Shown in pieces: positions 43,526 to 58,224 of a stretch of DNA of 64,000 bases. Each line of letters opens with the position of its first letter. The stretch's first letter is position 1. Under the pieces are notes generated by a model. The model was not told where the DNA came from and did not search any database. It saw only the letters and a list, made by a program, of their open reading frames with translations. The position numbers were made by a program, and so were the translations under genes. The stretch is from Macrobrachium rosenbergii (lineage: Eukaryota > Arthropoda > Malacostraca > Decapoda > Palaemonidae): contig NC_089788.1 in NCBI RefSeq assembly GCF_040412425.1, forward strand, positions 61,773,720 through 61,837,719. The letters run 5' to 3'.

Positions 43526-44204
43526 ACCATGTCACATAATGAAATGTAAATATACAGCGTACAAAAAACAGCACACTGCATAATTGAAAAAACTGAAATT
43601 TTCATGAAAACTAATGAATATCAAACTAAAAATTTTATTTAAATTGTACAAAGATTTATACAGATATAAACTTTTATATGTTCAGAATACCCTAATTATC
43701 AAGATATATAATCATCCAGTACACAAACAGTCGTTAGAAATAATCAACACCTAGGAAACAAAACAATTGGCAAACTATCAAATTTCATTCAACAATGCCA
43801 AACCATCCAGTATCAGATAAAATGAATCATCAGTGAAATTCACAATAAAAATCAGTTCAATGCTCTAAATTTTGTTTTATCTTGACATCACTGCATTCCC
43901 CTTCATGGACTTCTTTAAAGTCAACACAGTCAAGATAAGCTCTGCTCTGTCTTGATGGTTACTTCTATGTCAAACACTCAGAATTGCCATTTGATGTTAA
44001 GACAAATGAATGTGAACACTGTCAACATAAAAACTGCAAAGCAAAGTAAAAATATTCAAATAAGAATTATTCCATCAAATTCATGAACATAACCCTGCTC
44101 CTGCTATTAATCAGCAACACTCCTGATATGAATCAACAAGATTTTTTATTTCTACAAAACAAATTAAGGAAAATGCTACAAACACTCAAGAAATTGCCCA
44201 AAAA
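43526..44204. other. AT-rich non-coding stretch
   Basis: No open frame or repeat of note. Confidence 0.5.
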
Positions 44205-44393
44205 ATGATCACTCAGGTAGTAGAGAATATTTCTGAAAAAGTATCTTTGAATTTAGCGACCATTAACCTTATTAGGAGTGCAATAAGAAGATACAGGCAA
44301 ATACCTCCCCATCCTATTCTATACAAATTACTAGAGAGGGTCATTCCCGATGAACATAAAATGATGGCTTATGGTGAGGATTTCCTGTTTTAA
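44205..44393 (+). pseudogene. MULE/FLYWCH-type transposase scrap
   Basis: 62 codons with NLATINLIRSAIRRYRQIPP and LLERVIPDEHKMMAYGEDFL. The pattern hydrophobic-x-x-hydrophobic-x-x-x-I-R-R-x-R-Q, then IP.E.......GE.FL, resembles the region just upstream of the MULE transposase domain in FLYWCH-associated transposase proteins of invertebrates. The catalytic domain is not present downstream. It lies inside the 2.4-kb interval that splits fragments H and I. The call is from pattern memory only. Confidence 0.4.
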
Positions 44394-45735
44394 AATGGTG
44401 GACCAGAAATCAACATTTATTAACATCTTCTGCTGCAAAAACCTGAAACTCCTTAAAACCTTGTAACCAGAATGCCGAGGTGTAAAACAACCGGCTTCAT
44501 GGCGAGAAAGGCAGCGCCGACTTTCTAGGAAGACGGTAAAGAGAGAACTGGTACATCACAGCATACGTTGGGAGAAGCCAGGTTGGGCTCTGCCCACCTC
44601 CTTCCCTATTGGCTATCTCCCACTGCCAAAAACCTTGTGTTATTATTGACCGGACTCCAACAAGCGCTAGAGAAATCCTGTTAAGTTAAGACCAAAGATT
44701 TGTTCTGTATACGAACAATTTGGTTTTATATAATTCATAGTCTACTCGTAAATAGAACAATTCCATGGGTTCATGTCTTGTCAAATAAACGACAACGCAC
44801 CTATAAAGATCTTTTCCAACAATTTCTTACTCTCAACCACAGGCTTAATCCTAATACTATCCTTAACAAATACAGATAGCCTGCTAAGTGTACCATCCAA
44901 GAAGCCTTTCCCAATGCAATCAGAGAAGCTACAAGTAAAATATCGAAGTGTTGCCGAGTTCTCTCTCAAAATTCACATGCTACCAGTCCTACCATTTGTC
45001 CCACCCAAAAACATTAACCCTTTGAGATTCTAATGATGACTATAGTTGTTATTCATTTTTTTCAATCTCTTGTGATTCTGACAACAACCACCTGTACAGA
45101 TCAAAAATTCATTATTTTAAAATGAATTATCATAAATACAATAGTAAAAAATCGTCATAACAGAAAAGTTTGAACACAGTGTATATGGATGCTTGCTGTT
45201 GTCATGAAGACCAATGTATGGTACAGGCTACATATATCAATTTCTGCAATGTACAGTATACATATGTCAATTTCTGGTGAATTTCTAAAAAAGAAACATT
45301 AACAATGATTCCACTTGGCAAACTTACTTTATTCGCCAAGAGGAATAAAGTAAATTTTACATTTTTTGAATGTTTTTTGTGGTATCATGCATGATTCATA
45401 TAATAATGACTTTCATGTCACTGGAAATGCAGTTTATCATGCTTAAACACTACATAAACGGACACAGGATATCTTTTTCTGTGATTTATTAATATTTTTT
45501 CAAAGAGTAGCAAAAATTTTTTCATTAAAGGCTAACTTTAATTCTTTATATTAATTTTTCTCTTTAGCTATAAAATGACAACAAATTAATTATAATGTTG
45601 AATGAAGCATAATGTTACACAGAGCAATCAAAGAAAATTATTGCTAAGTATTTTTGCTCACTCAATGAAGGTTCAGTGTTCTAGCACAGACAGATTTTGA
45701 CCGCCCCCCCAAAACTCCCCTTCATCCTTAATATA
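44394..45735. other. Non-coding stretch
   Basis: An 86-codon open frame (44,773-45,033, plus) has no domain and overlaps one on the opposite strand. A repeated ATATGTCAATTTCTG word is at about 45,232 and 45,262. No gene seen. Confidence 0.45.
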
Positions 45736-45739
45736 TCCT

Positions 45740-45828
45740 ACCTCGGTTAATGGACGCCTCATTTAACAGACAATTCAGTTAAAGGACATTCTATCCAAGG
45801 AAAAATCTGCTCTGTTAATGAACACTAA
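45740..45828. mobile_element. Pogo-like fragment next to RT remnant
   Basis: CCTCGGTTAATGGACGCCTC, ATTTAACAGACAATTCAGTT and AAAGGACATTCTATCC read like the subterminal part of a pogo-class element. It directly precedes the DIRS RT palm remnant, so it may mark the right border of whatever split H from I. Confidence 0.4.
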
Positions 45829-46150
45829 ACCACAAGGCCTTGAACTGATAAACCATCACATCAAATACAAAATGGAGGCACGTGTGAGAGTCAGGATGGA
45901 TGGATACCTGAAAATAAGCTAAAGCATCCTTCAGATCTATCAAAAGTCTATCTATCTAATGCCACCATTTCTGATAGAATCCTGAGCAGTTTCAGGAACA
46001 AACATGTTCAAAGATAAGAGGTTGATGATCAGCCTCCAGCCCCCAGTTTCTTTTCCACCAGTCACAGACAACAGCAGAAACCTGGAGGAGAGTCATCCAG
46101 GACTTCCAGTGCATCATTCTCCAGTACTGTTTGCAACCCTGCTGAATGCC
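45820..46150 (-). mobile_element. DIRS-like fragment I (RT palm)
   Basis: Minus-strand DNA at 45,890-45,960 corresponds to the first-Asp RT motif (GATACCTGAAAATAAGCTAAAGC against A's GACGTGGAAGCACGCGTCCTG). CCTTGAACTGATAAACCATC (45,839) corresponds to the VYQFRAL region. CCAGCCCCCAGTTTC and CAGCAGAAACC at 46,040-46,085 match the WRPVLD/FLVPK region. Frames are broken. It is probably the continuation of fragment H. Confidence 0.6.
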
Positions 46151-48560
46151 AAGAAATTTAAATAATCCTGGAATTTACAGAGAGTTACGTGAAGAAGCAT
46201 CACTATATTTTTCCCTTTAATTTGTGGCATTCAAGGTCAGGTTCCACGGAGGAGGGGGCAGGGGGTTCAAGGTGTGTGACACTATATCCCCAAACCAGGT
46301 AAAGACCTGGCACCCCAGGTTAATTTAGGTTACATTGGATACATCCCTTTAAATGTCCTTGTTAATGGGGTCAGCATGTTTTCCTGTGTTATAAATTGGT
46401 AGATATAAGTAATAGATACACAGCGGGTATTTAGCAAGAAATGGCAGTTTCTTATAGTATTTTGGTTGCTTATTTACAATTTACTGTTATTTTTGGGGGG
46501 TCGAATGTAATTAACCTGTAATTAACCCCTGAAGTCCACCCAACAGGGGGTTTCCAAACTCGATCTTCACAAGACAGAGCACGGGTACGTCTGTTTTGAA
46601 CAGTTCATATCCCGTCCGGCAAGTGCAATAACTTGTTAACGTAGGGGTATCGCCCCCCCTGCCCCACGGGCCAGTACTAAACATGGCGAAGGGACATTCC
46701 ATGTGGCCAACAACAAACAAATACCACGCAAGTATCAGAAGCCCTAAAAGTGTAGAAAAAACCATTTTCCAAGGTAAAAACAGCCATGGAGCTAATACTT
46801 AGAATTACCTTATAAATTATTTGGTGACTGTCTGACTCCCTGTTGTTACACGTGAACTATGTATTTTTTTCAACTCATTTGGCTGTGTTATGATTTAAGC
46901 AGTTCCTACATTCCTGACTGGTACTCTTTTTCATCCTGGGCTTGTTTCCCACAACCACTCTACCCCAAAATAATTTTTTCCCCCGCGAGGTTCCCCAAAG
47001 CCTAATATCATCACTCCATGGTCTTGTTAAATATCTGAGCAGTAAAAAGATGTACAAAAATACAATAGGCCTGGCAGTAAAAACAAAGGTAAAATTTTAT
47101 AAGCTGCCACTATAAAATAATACCATATAACCTAGGGGTGTTTACTGGTAATACCAAAACGGAAACAAAACTTTTTCAAATAGCCTAGGCCTAGATTTCA
47201 CTAGGCCTATCATAACAATCACAGCGACAAAACCAAGTCCCGTCTTACTTTCCGTAATGGTATTACGTTAGGCTATAGCTATGCTGTTGCTCTATTTCTT
47301 CGTGCCGGTACAACACCCAAAATCGACCCACTTACTTTTCTCCCTGGCTTCGAAGTTGTCTTTCCCTACAACCAAAACTCGCACTCGACCAGCCTCTGCT
47401 GACTCAAGTTCTAGCCTTCTTTAACTGCTGACAATTTACCTGACTGCTAAGAAGCATAACTTAGGTTTCGACTTTTTACAGTATATGACGGAAGCAGACA
47501 ACACACACAACGTACACACCTCCTGAGAACAACTTCCCAGAGTTGTTACTTGATACTTGATAGGGCACAACCACAGCTGTCAATCGAGTTTACAGAGAGT
47601 GAGTTTAATTGACAACACTCAGGGAAAGGGTGCGTTCACTTTACCACCAGTTCTCGATTATGATAATCGAATATATATTTTATCGTCGTAATCTTTACTT
47701 TTATGTTTTCATTTAATATTCTCGTGAAACTTCAGAACGGAGAAAGTTCTGCTAATGCTAAGAAAGGTACACAAAACATAATCGGAAGTTTGCATATGTA
47801 GTGATATGACGTCATACCACCTTTTGTTTGAACATTTGCAGCCGAGGTGGATCCTTTACTTGACACCGTTTCATTTTTATATTAAGTGGTAAATACGCTT
47901 TACCATCAATAGTTCTAGAAGGACCTATATGGGATCATACTTATATCAGTAACGTCATCAAACTTTAATATTATCAAAACGGCAATAACACGATCATAGT
48001 GTTATATCTTCCCTTCCACCGAAAGCTTAAGGCTACCAGAGGTGTTTGGCGCGCTTGAGAAGCGAATAAAATGCATAATTTACGTCTTGAAGTAGGATCA
48101 CTACTATACTATAATGCACAAATGAGAGTAAGAAAGAAAAAAAGTGGAAGATGTAGGAAAGATCGATGTTATTACTCTTCATCTTGCTTTTTTTCAGATG
48201 AAGTGGAAAGCGTTTTTTTGGGGGGGAACTAAATCTTATAAGAATTAGAATGACTGAAACCTTTATGAAAGGTGTTGTCGCGTCTGATTTGCTTTTCTTA
48301 GAAATCCCGTGCGTAAGGTTTTTATATTAGTAAATGTGTTAGCTTCATCCAAATTACGGAAAATATAAAAAAACTGATGAAAGAAATTAAGGCGATCAGA
48401 GTGGTGAGAAACTTTCAGGGAAAGTTATGTTCATTTGTTTAAACACTGTAAAAATTTATTATCTGGAGTGAAGTGCCTGAGACCGAAACCTCTTGAGACA
48501 GGTGTCACAGAAGGATGAAGTATTGGCGAAGTGAGGCTTGGGGTTGGGGAGAAGGGGCAC
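46151..48560. other. Non-coding stretch, possible promoter region
   Basis: No long open frame apart from an 84-codon one on the minus strand (46,511-46,765) with a hydrophobic start and no recognised domain. 47,280-47,620 is less AT-rich. On the minus strand it offers CCAGGGAGAAAAGTAAGTGG, a good splice donor that could end an untranslated first exon. Poly-G runs at about 46,494-46,500 and 48,219-48,226. Confidence 0.4.
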
Positions 48561-48564
48561 TGAT

Positions 48565-48571
48565 ACACACA

Positions 48572-48661
<90 letters not shown>
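48565..48661. repeat. Compound microsatellite (AC)n(AG)n
   Basis: About 12 AC units followed by about 36 AG units. It lies about 100 bp past the stop codon of the dehydrogenase gene and could be within its 3' UTR. Confidence 0.98.
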
Positions 48662-48663
<2 letters not shown>

Positions 48664-48755
48664 TTGCGCACACACCATGAGCAATGATGTTCAATAGAGT
48701 CCCAGCTGTAGTAGGGGTGGTGGTAGAATATTAAACTTAAAAAAACGAAGTCTGA

Positions 48756-48765
48756 TTTATTTATT
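48756..48765 (-). promoter_or_regulatory. Possible poly(A) signal AATAAATAAA
   Basis: On the minus strand two overlapping AATAAA hexamers begin at the stop codon of the dehydrogenase coding sequence. This is closer to the stop than usual. Whether it is used cannot be told from sequence. Confidence 0.3.
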
Positions 48766-48973
48766 CTTGTTGAATTCCTTCATGTCTTATGTTAAGAGAC
48801 CCTTCCTCGATCACAATATTGTATCCCCACTTCTCGAACCCGGGAATTTGGAGGCTTTCATTAAGGGCATCTTCTAGCCCCTTAGGCGGAATATAGCAAC
48901 CAGCCTCCTCTCCATACTGGTATTCCGCTCTGCGATAGACACCCAGTGCCATGTGGTGCATCTCCATTGGAAC
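48761..48973 (-). CDS. Dehydrogenase exon 7
   Basis: Residues 292-361 and stop TAA. VPMEMHHMALGVYRRAEYQY is the C-terminal helix of the domain, where HIBADH has a P-I-L-L-G-x-x-A/Y pattern. The tail FEKWGYNIVIEEGSLNIRHE is family-untypical. Acceptor CCGTAG. Confidence 0.88.
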   Translation of the reverse strand, partial: VPMEMHHMALGVYRRAEYQYGEEAGCYIPPKGLEDALNESLQIPGFEKWGYNIVIEEGSLNIRHEGIQQE

Positions 48974-49601
48974 CTACGGGGAATAAAAATACAAAGGATA
49001 AGGTTCGGTTCAGCTCATGGTACAAGATGGATCCACCCTCAGCATCGCAACAAAGTGTTTACCTTTTTTTTTTTGTTATGAATGAACATTAAGTAGTGTA
49101 CAAGGGTGATTTATCAGTAACATCATCTCACTAAAGAGGTACTTGGAAATTCTTTTGCAGGCCAAGATAAGGTAATTGTTACAGGTAAGTGGGACAAACT
49201 AAAGATTAATTTTGAGGTGCTGGATCTACCACTTCGTTTTAACACTAAAACTCTAAGATCAATCGATAACTGTAGAAGCGAAGCGATAGCAATGTTAGCC
49301 AAAAAGCACTGAGGATATTTCCTGTTGCTCATGATAACGAAACGGTTGGCAACAGTGTCAGAGAATGAAAGACAATGTAAGACAAGAAAGCTTTTAGGAA
49401 GCTGCCCAACCTTGAATTTCCTGGCCATGTCGTAGCCCAGCTGAAGGTCTTTATTTTGGAGAGAGAGGGAAAATCCAGGGTCATAGCTCCCTCCGTTGAA
49501 GATAACAGGTGCAGCTGTTTCCCAGACATAGCTGTTACCAACACTTAGGCGGATGCCTTCCCAAAACGTCCTCAAGTCTATGTTAGCTCGTTTACCTAAG
49601 A

Positions 49602-49664
<63 letters not shown>

Positions 49665-52280
49665 AACATTAGATTGGCACGCATCGTAGACTAGACTTTC
49701 ACAGGGCTTGTCTAAAGTTTCCATGCATAAATTTCATAACCTGCAAAGAGATTAATTGGAGGCTTTAAAGGCACAAAGAGAAAAAAATTACCAGTAAGAA
49801 GCGTAGTTACAAAAACAAGACTTTTACCCGAAAGTCTTAATACCTAAGATCTTTTTGTATCTAGGATAAAACAGTGACTTTATATACAAACAGTGTAAAT
49901 GTTGTATGCATAGTAAAGAAATTCATCGGTATTTCTGGAAGACAGAGGAAGAGGAAAGATGTAAACATAGATTCTCTTGGTAAAGGAAAGTTGTAGTGGA
50001 TGGTGATGAATGTTAGTTCTTCGTCTGAGAAGAGAAGCTCAATGAAAAGAGAATGAACGTGACAAGTATAATTTTTCTGTGAACAAAGAAAGAGGTCAAT
50101 TACAGCAAGATTTCCATATTTTTGACAAACACACCACACAGGGGCATAGCTGGTGCCTGAGTTATAAAACTATTCAAGATAAGAAATGCTGATTGAGCTG
50201 TTGAAGGTACCATCAAATATAGCGCAGAATGTGTTTATTATAATCCTTTGGTTCTTAATCATTATAATAACTGACGAAAAAGAAACTACCATTTGGCGAC
50301 CTCAGTGGAAGATATGAAGCGATGCAAAGAAAGTAAAGGAGCTTATATTTCATATGTTCAGAAAAGGCATAATACCAAGCAATGCTGTTTAATAGGAAAA
50401 GAGATCACTGCCACACATACCCATCATGAGAGCCTCTCCCATGGCTATGACGTGGACGCAACACAGCGAATTCGACATCACTTTGATGACCATGGCTGCC
50501 CCCACGGTGTCTCCGACGTAGAAGGTTTTAGAATACGAAGCCTATAACCACACAAATAAATAGATAAATAAATACATAAATACATAAATAAATAAATATA
50601 ACTTCAAAATTAAAATAGCTATTAAACTAAAGTGAATTTTTGAAAACTCCTTAATACGGAATTTACGTATTTCTGAAAGAGCAGATAAAGGTACTTGTTG
50701 GGGAATGGGCCTGCCAATTTACTTCTTGCGTGAATACGGTGCACTGAAACAAAAGAACATCACACTGCATCTTTCCGGGATTTCTCTTTCCGTTAAATCT
50801 TATCGCACTTCTGTTGACCAAAGCTGTGAATATGTACCTGATAGCTTGTTAATTCTGGTGGGTGGCAACCAGGGTGGAGAAGGGTATGGGACAAGCAGCC
50901 TTACATTATGAGACTAGCTAAGAACTATAAGATTAGATGACACATTTTGGGGATAGCCCCTCTAAGTGGAATGGAGCATGGCAAATTATAATATACATAG
51001 TTCGTTTAGATGATGATTTATGTAAATCTGGCTGCTGCAAAGGCGAGCGCTGGGGCACTTCGAGCCATTCGGCGCCTGGGAAAGTGAAAAGAGAGAGTTG
51101 GAGTGGCTGGACAGCAAGCTAGAAGAAAGGAAGCGGGAATGGAGGACAAGCAAAGGCTAATTCACTTAAGGTTCCAACTCACATCGAATAAGGGCTGCAC
51201 GGCGTCCACAACAGCCTTGTCGCCACCGACCAGGGCGATCATCTGACCCTTCTGGAGAGCTTCTAGTCCGCCCGTGATGGGAGACTCTAGCATGTGACCT
51301 CCGAGCTTCTTGACCTCTTCCATGTAGATCTGGCGGGAAAGAAACAGTGTTGTTATTTTGAGATTTTCCCTCATTTATATGGTCTGCAGCCTTCCAAGAA
51401 GAGGGCTTGTTGCTTCCCTTGTTCTTCCTCCTGTTTATTCTTTTTAGGCCCAGGTTAGATCAGGGCATTAGGTTTCCTTTCTAGTCAGTCTTAGTGTGAA
51501 CAATTTTTGAACAGATCGGGAGTCCCGAAATGGGACTGCATTTTGCATTTGATTTCTCCTAAGTTTAACAATCTTTTATAAATGAGTTTGGCATTGCTGA
51601 ACTATACTGTAATTCATCATTTTTCCTCATAGATCAAAAGTTTATGTTATTATTGTGAACAGCATTTAATTATGTTCATTGACTTTGTTAACGCACTAGT
51701 AAAGGTAAGAAGCAATACATATTCCTTTATCTATAACACGGGTAGTAACAGTATTGATTACTGGTGATATTTTATGTAAATTGCCTTCACAACGAATATG
51801 GACATCGATTATTGACATATTTCGTTAACTGAGGTTAGCGAAATATCATAGAATTCACATTTTAACGCTGATAATTTTTCATAATTATTTATGATACCGA
51901 TGTATCCTTATAGACGTAAATGCTTAACAGCATTAACTTTTTAAACAAGTAATTTGAGAATTGGAAACTGAAAAACTCTACGGGTTTAAGAACTTATTTT
52001 CGCCTTTTGTGCAGCAGAATTACAGCAAAAACAAAGTACAGCAGTTGCGATTTATTTTTATACCTCCAGCAAGTTTAGGGTTCCAACCCTCAGTACGGAT
52101 CAGATAGCGTGCTAGACTAGACTAAGACTAAACTAGACTCCAATATGTTTTTGGTGAGATAAATTTCTTTTTATTATTGTGGCCCACTTTCAAAACTGCA
52201 GATAAATTGCTATGGTAATGTCCTAAATAATAATTTTTATTATCAATCTAAAGATCAGTATACATAGTCTCAGTATACAT

Positions 52281-52348
<68 letters not shown>

Positions 52349-52412
52349 ACACAGTTTCACGCATTTGGAAGTACTAATAGATACATTGACAACAACAGCT
52401 ATGGCACACACA

Positions 52413-52492
<80 letters not shown>

Positions 52493-53728
52493 CTCTGTCT
52501 GTTCAAACTCTGTCGTGGAGTGATCGATCCAGACTTGCCCTTTGCTCAGAGACCCCAAAATGCCATCAGGTCCTTCTGCCACTGCTCGAACGTTGGGTGG
52601 TTTCGGCAGACCTGTGTTTAAGAATAGCGAAATTCCGGTTGATTTATCATCTAATTGACATATCTATCATTGGAGGAGTTAGTGAATAGTTTTTCTGCGA
52701 TATGCAGTGAATAATTTGCAGTGTAACGAGCGACTATTCGTTTCTGGTCTAACGTGAAACGTATGTTATGACGGAGAAAAATTTAACAAAATCATTTGCT
52801 TAAGTTATTTACATCGCATATATATGAGCTGGGTGTACTTTGAGCAAAAGGGGGATATGAGAGACTAGACTTCAAACTGTGAATTTCAAATTCGAATTAT
52901 ACATCTTGGAGTCAATGAAGTGAAAGGGTTGGGGGGTCAAGTCAGGTCATCTTACATGTGAAGATGACCTCCGAGGCTTTCACGACGTCTGCGGGTGTCC
53001 CCAGCCGTTCGATGGATGAAGGGATGGCATCCAGCTTGGATGCATCCGTGTCGCAGGCAGCCACGACGTTGTAGCCCTTTCGAGTCAAGTTGTGGCAAAT
53101 GGCATTTCCTGTGTTGGAAAGAAGAAGTTTTCTGTCGTATCTCTAAAAAGAATCATGTGATAAGAATACTAATCTAATTATTCAGTGGCCATAATTATGC
53201 CCTGAATAATTTAATCATAAATCATTCATGATTAAAACGTTAACACCTTACATTCAGCTTTGGAAAAATGTTAGCGTTTTCTAATTTAGTCTGACCATTT
53301 CCCCAGAGGGGGGACGCGTCTGTTACTCAGCAAATTGCTCAAGTCCTCATAATTATGTCGAAATTTCTTCGCCACTGTTTATTCGTCTACTGTAAACATT
53401 CCGACGACTCATCATATTGTCTATTAAACAATTTTGGAATTATTTCTTTCTAATTCATTTTACTCTCCATACTTACTGTAGGTGTCAGTGAGCATTTTTT
53501 CTGGAGACTTCATAAGAAAGGAATAAAGAGATGAACCCACACAAGAAAAGAAAAATAAGCATTAAAAAGCGTCAACATACCAACTTGTCCGCATCCAATG
53601 ACGCCGACTCTGGTGTCTTTTGTAGCTGTCGCTAGGTTACGGAGCTGCAGCTGAGGTTCGGAAGAAATAGGCCCCAAACGCAAACTTCTTGAGAGCCTGC
53701 TAAGTCGCCCACCGAAGGTACGTAGCAT
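48761..53728 (-). CDS. 3-hydroxyisobutyrate dehydrogenase-like, mitochondrial
   Basis: Seven coding exons join in frame to 361 residues: 53581-53728, 52956-53108, 52493-52611, 51183-51329, 50421-50541, 49411-49595 and 48761-48973. The product belongs to the NAD-dependent beta-hydroxyacid dehydrogenase family, which oxidises a hydroxyl next to a carboxylate; HIBADH acts in valine breakdown. Residues 1-35 are Arg/Leu/Ser-rich without acidic residues early, a plausible mitochondrial presequence. The Rossmann motif GCGQVG is at 45-50, with Asp69 favouring NAD over NADP. The active-site loop IDHST is at 129-133, the substrate motif SPITGG at 156-161, Lys209 is the catalytic lysine in GAAMVIKVMSN, and NKDL at 277-280 is the C-terminal cofactor motif. 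Family consensus is GLGxMG and APVSGG, so this is a divergent paralogue and its substrate is uncertain. Every junction is GT-AG and phase-compatible. The donor of exon 6 (GTTGGG) is weak. Confidence 0.88.
49411..49595 (-). CDS. Dehydrogenase exon 6
   Basis: Residues 230-291: NIDLRTFWEGIRLSVGNSY, then FSLSLQNKDLQLGYDMARKF. The acceptor TCTTAG has no pyrimidine tract because an (AAT)n repeat lies just upstream. An alternative AG nine bases further (exon from 49,586) would keep the frame and drop three residues. The donor GTTGGG is weak but is the only one that fits the next exon's phase. Confidence 0.82.
49604..49662. repeat. (ATT)n microsatellite in intron 5
   Basis: About 20 units. On the coding strand it is (AAT)n and ends about eight bases before the exon 6 acceptor. 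Confidence 0.98.
50421..50541 (-). CDS. Dehydrogenase exon 5
   Basis: Residues 190-229 plus one base: YVGDTVGAAMVIKVMSNSL with catalytic Lys209 starts the long inter-domain helix, then GEALMM. Acceptor TATAG, donor GTATGT. Confidence 0.9.
51183..51329 (-). CDS. Dehydrogenase exon 4
   Basis: Residues 141-189: ESPITGGLEALQKGQ and MIALVGGDKAV, the substrate-binding glycine motif and the last Rossmann strand. Acceptor GCCAG, donor GTGAGT. Confidence 0.9.
52283..52343. repeat. (CT)n microsatellite in intron 3
   Basis: About 30 CT units. Opposite in strand sense to the (GA)n tract at 52,454, so the two can pair as a hairpin in the intron transcript. Confidence 0.98.
52404..52487. repeat. (CA)n(GA)n microsatellite at exon 3 donor
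   Basis: (CA)n to about 52,452 and then (AG)n to 52,487, which is the base immediately beyond the six-base donor GTAAGC of exon 3 on the coding strand. Confidence 0.98.
52493..52611 (-). CDS. Dehydrogenase exon 3
   Basis: Residues 101-140, including VWIDHSTTEFEQTE, the family's hydroxyacid-binding S-T loop. Donor GTAAGC is followed at once by a (CT)n tract. Confidence 0.88.
52956..53108 (-). CDS. Dehydrogenase exon 2
   Basis: Residues 50-100: rest of the glycine loop, the helix NAICHNLTRKG, the strand ending in Asp69, and ASEVIFT. Acceptor CACAG, donor GTAAGA. Confidence 0.88.
53581..53728 (-). CDS. Dehydrogenase exon 1
   Basis: Residues 1-49 plus one base: presequence and the first strand up to GCGQV. 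The ATG at 53,728 is chosen because the upstream in-frame codons (TTG AGC AGC AGC) offer no earlier ATG close by. Donor GTATGT. Confidence 0.85.
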
Positions 53729-53864
53729 GCTGCTGCTCAACTGGCCTCGAGAAAATTAATGAAAAGTCCTGAAAAAATGTCATGTTTTCGTTTTACCGTA
53801 ATAGCAAACTAAAATTGATGAACGTATTCTAGAGAACAACTGACGAGCTAATAACTCACACACT

Positions 53865-54036
<172 letters not shown>

Positions 54037-54129
54037 ATCAACACAGTCACGTGTGGAACAGAAATAAATTTCTGACTCACATCAGAATCAACCCAGGTCT
54101 TCCAACTGAAAAGCAAGGCAGGTGCCAAG

Positions 54130-54131
<2 letters not shown>

Positions 54132-54183
<52 letters not shown>

Positions 54184-54525
54184 AACTTCCGGAGCAACAG
54201 CTCGAAGAACAATCCAAGGCGGTTCAGGGAAAGGCACTGTCCTATGCATTTTATTAAAATATGCCGACGTTTCACAACTCCTCATAGTTGCATTTTCCAG
54301 GCTGCAAACAGCGAACATGGCAATCAGTAAATTAAAATTAAAATCACAAGTCAAATTACAATTTTATTGTGAACGTTTTATTGTAATTGTAATTCTGACT
54401 TGTGATTTTAATTTTAATTTACTGATTGCCATGTTCGTGTTTGCAGCCTGGAAAATGCAACTATGAGGAGTTGTGAAACGTCGGCATATTTTAATAAAAT
54501 GCATAAGGACAGCGCCTTTCCTGAA

Positions 54526-54604
<79 letters not shown>
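54132..54604. repeat. TA-flanked foldback (large inverted repeat)
   Basis: Arms 54,222-54,362 and 54,388-54,526 are near-perfect reverse complements (GTTCAGGGAAAGGCACTGTC.. against ..GACAGCGCCTTTCCTGAAC), with a short AT-rich centre. Both sides continue into (TA)n tracts (54,132-54,181 and 54,531-54,604), which are self-complementary. The whole could fold into a stem of about 200 bp. It contains GTGAAACGTCGGCATATTTT. No coding capacity is evident. Confidence 0.93.
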
Positions 54605-58220
<3,616 letters not shown>

Positions 58221-58224
58221 ATTT

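Noticed and set aside
44773..45033. 86-codon open frame on the plus strand
   Set aside because: No domain, and an open frame of similar size overlaps it on the other strand.
48431..48697. Open frames with Ser-Leu or Arg-Glu repeats
   Set aside because: Translations of the (AC)n(AG)n tract on both strands.
54440..54500. Hammerhead-ribozyme-like wording (CTATGAGGAGTTGTGAAAC)
   Set aside because: The GAAAC part fits, but the conserved CUGAUGA core is not intact and the adjacent stem pairs in the wrong arrangement, so I do not call a ribozyme.
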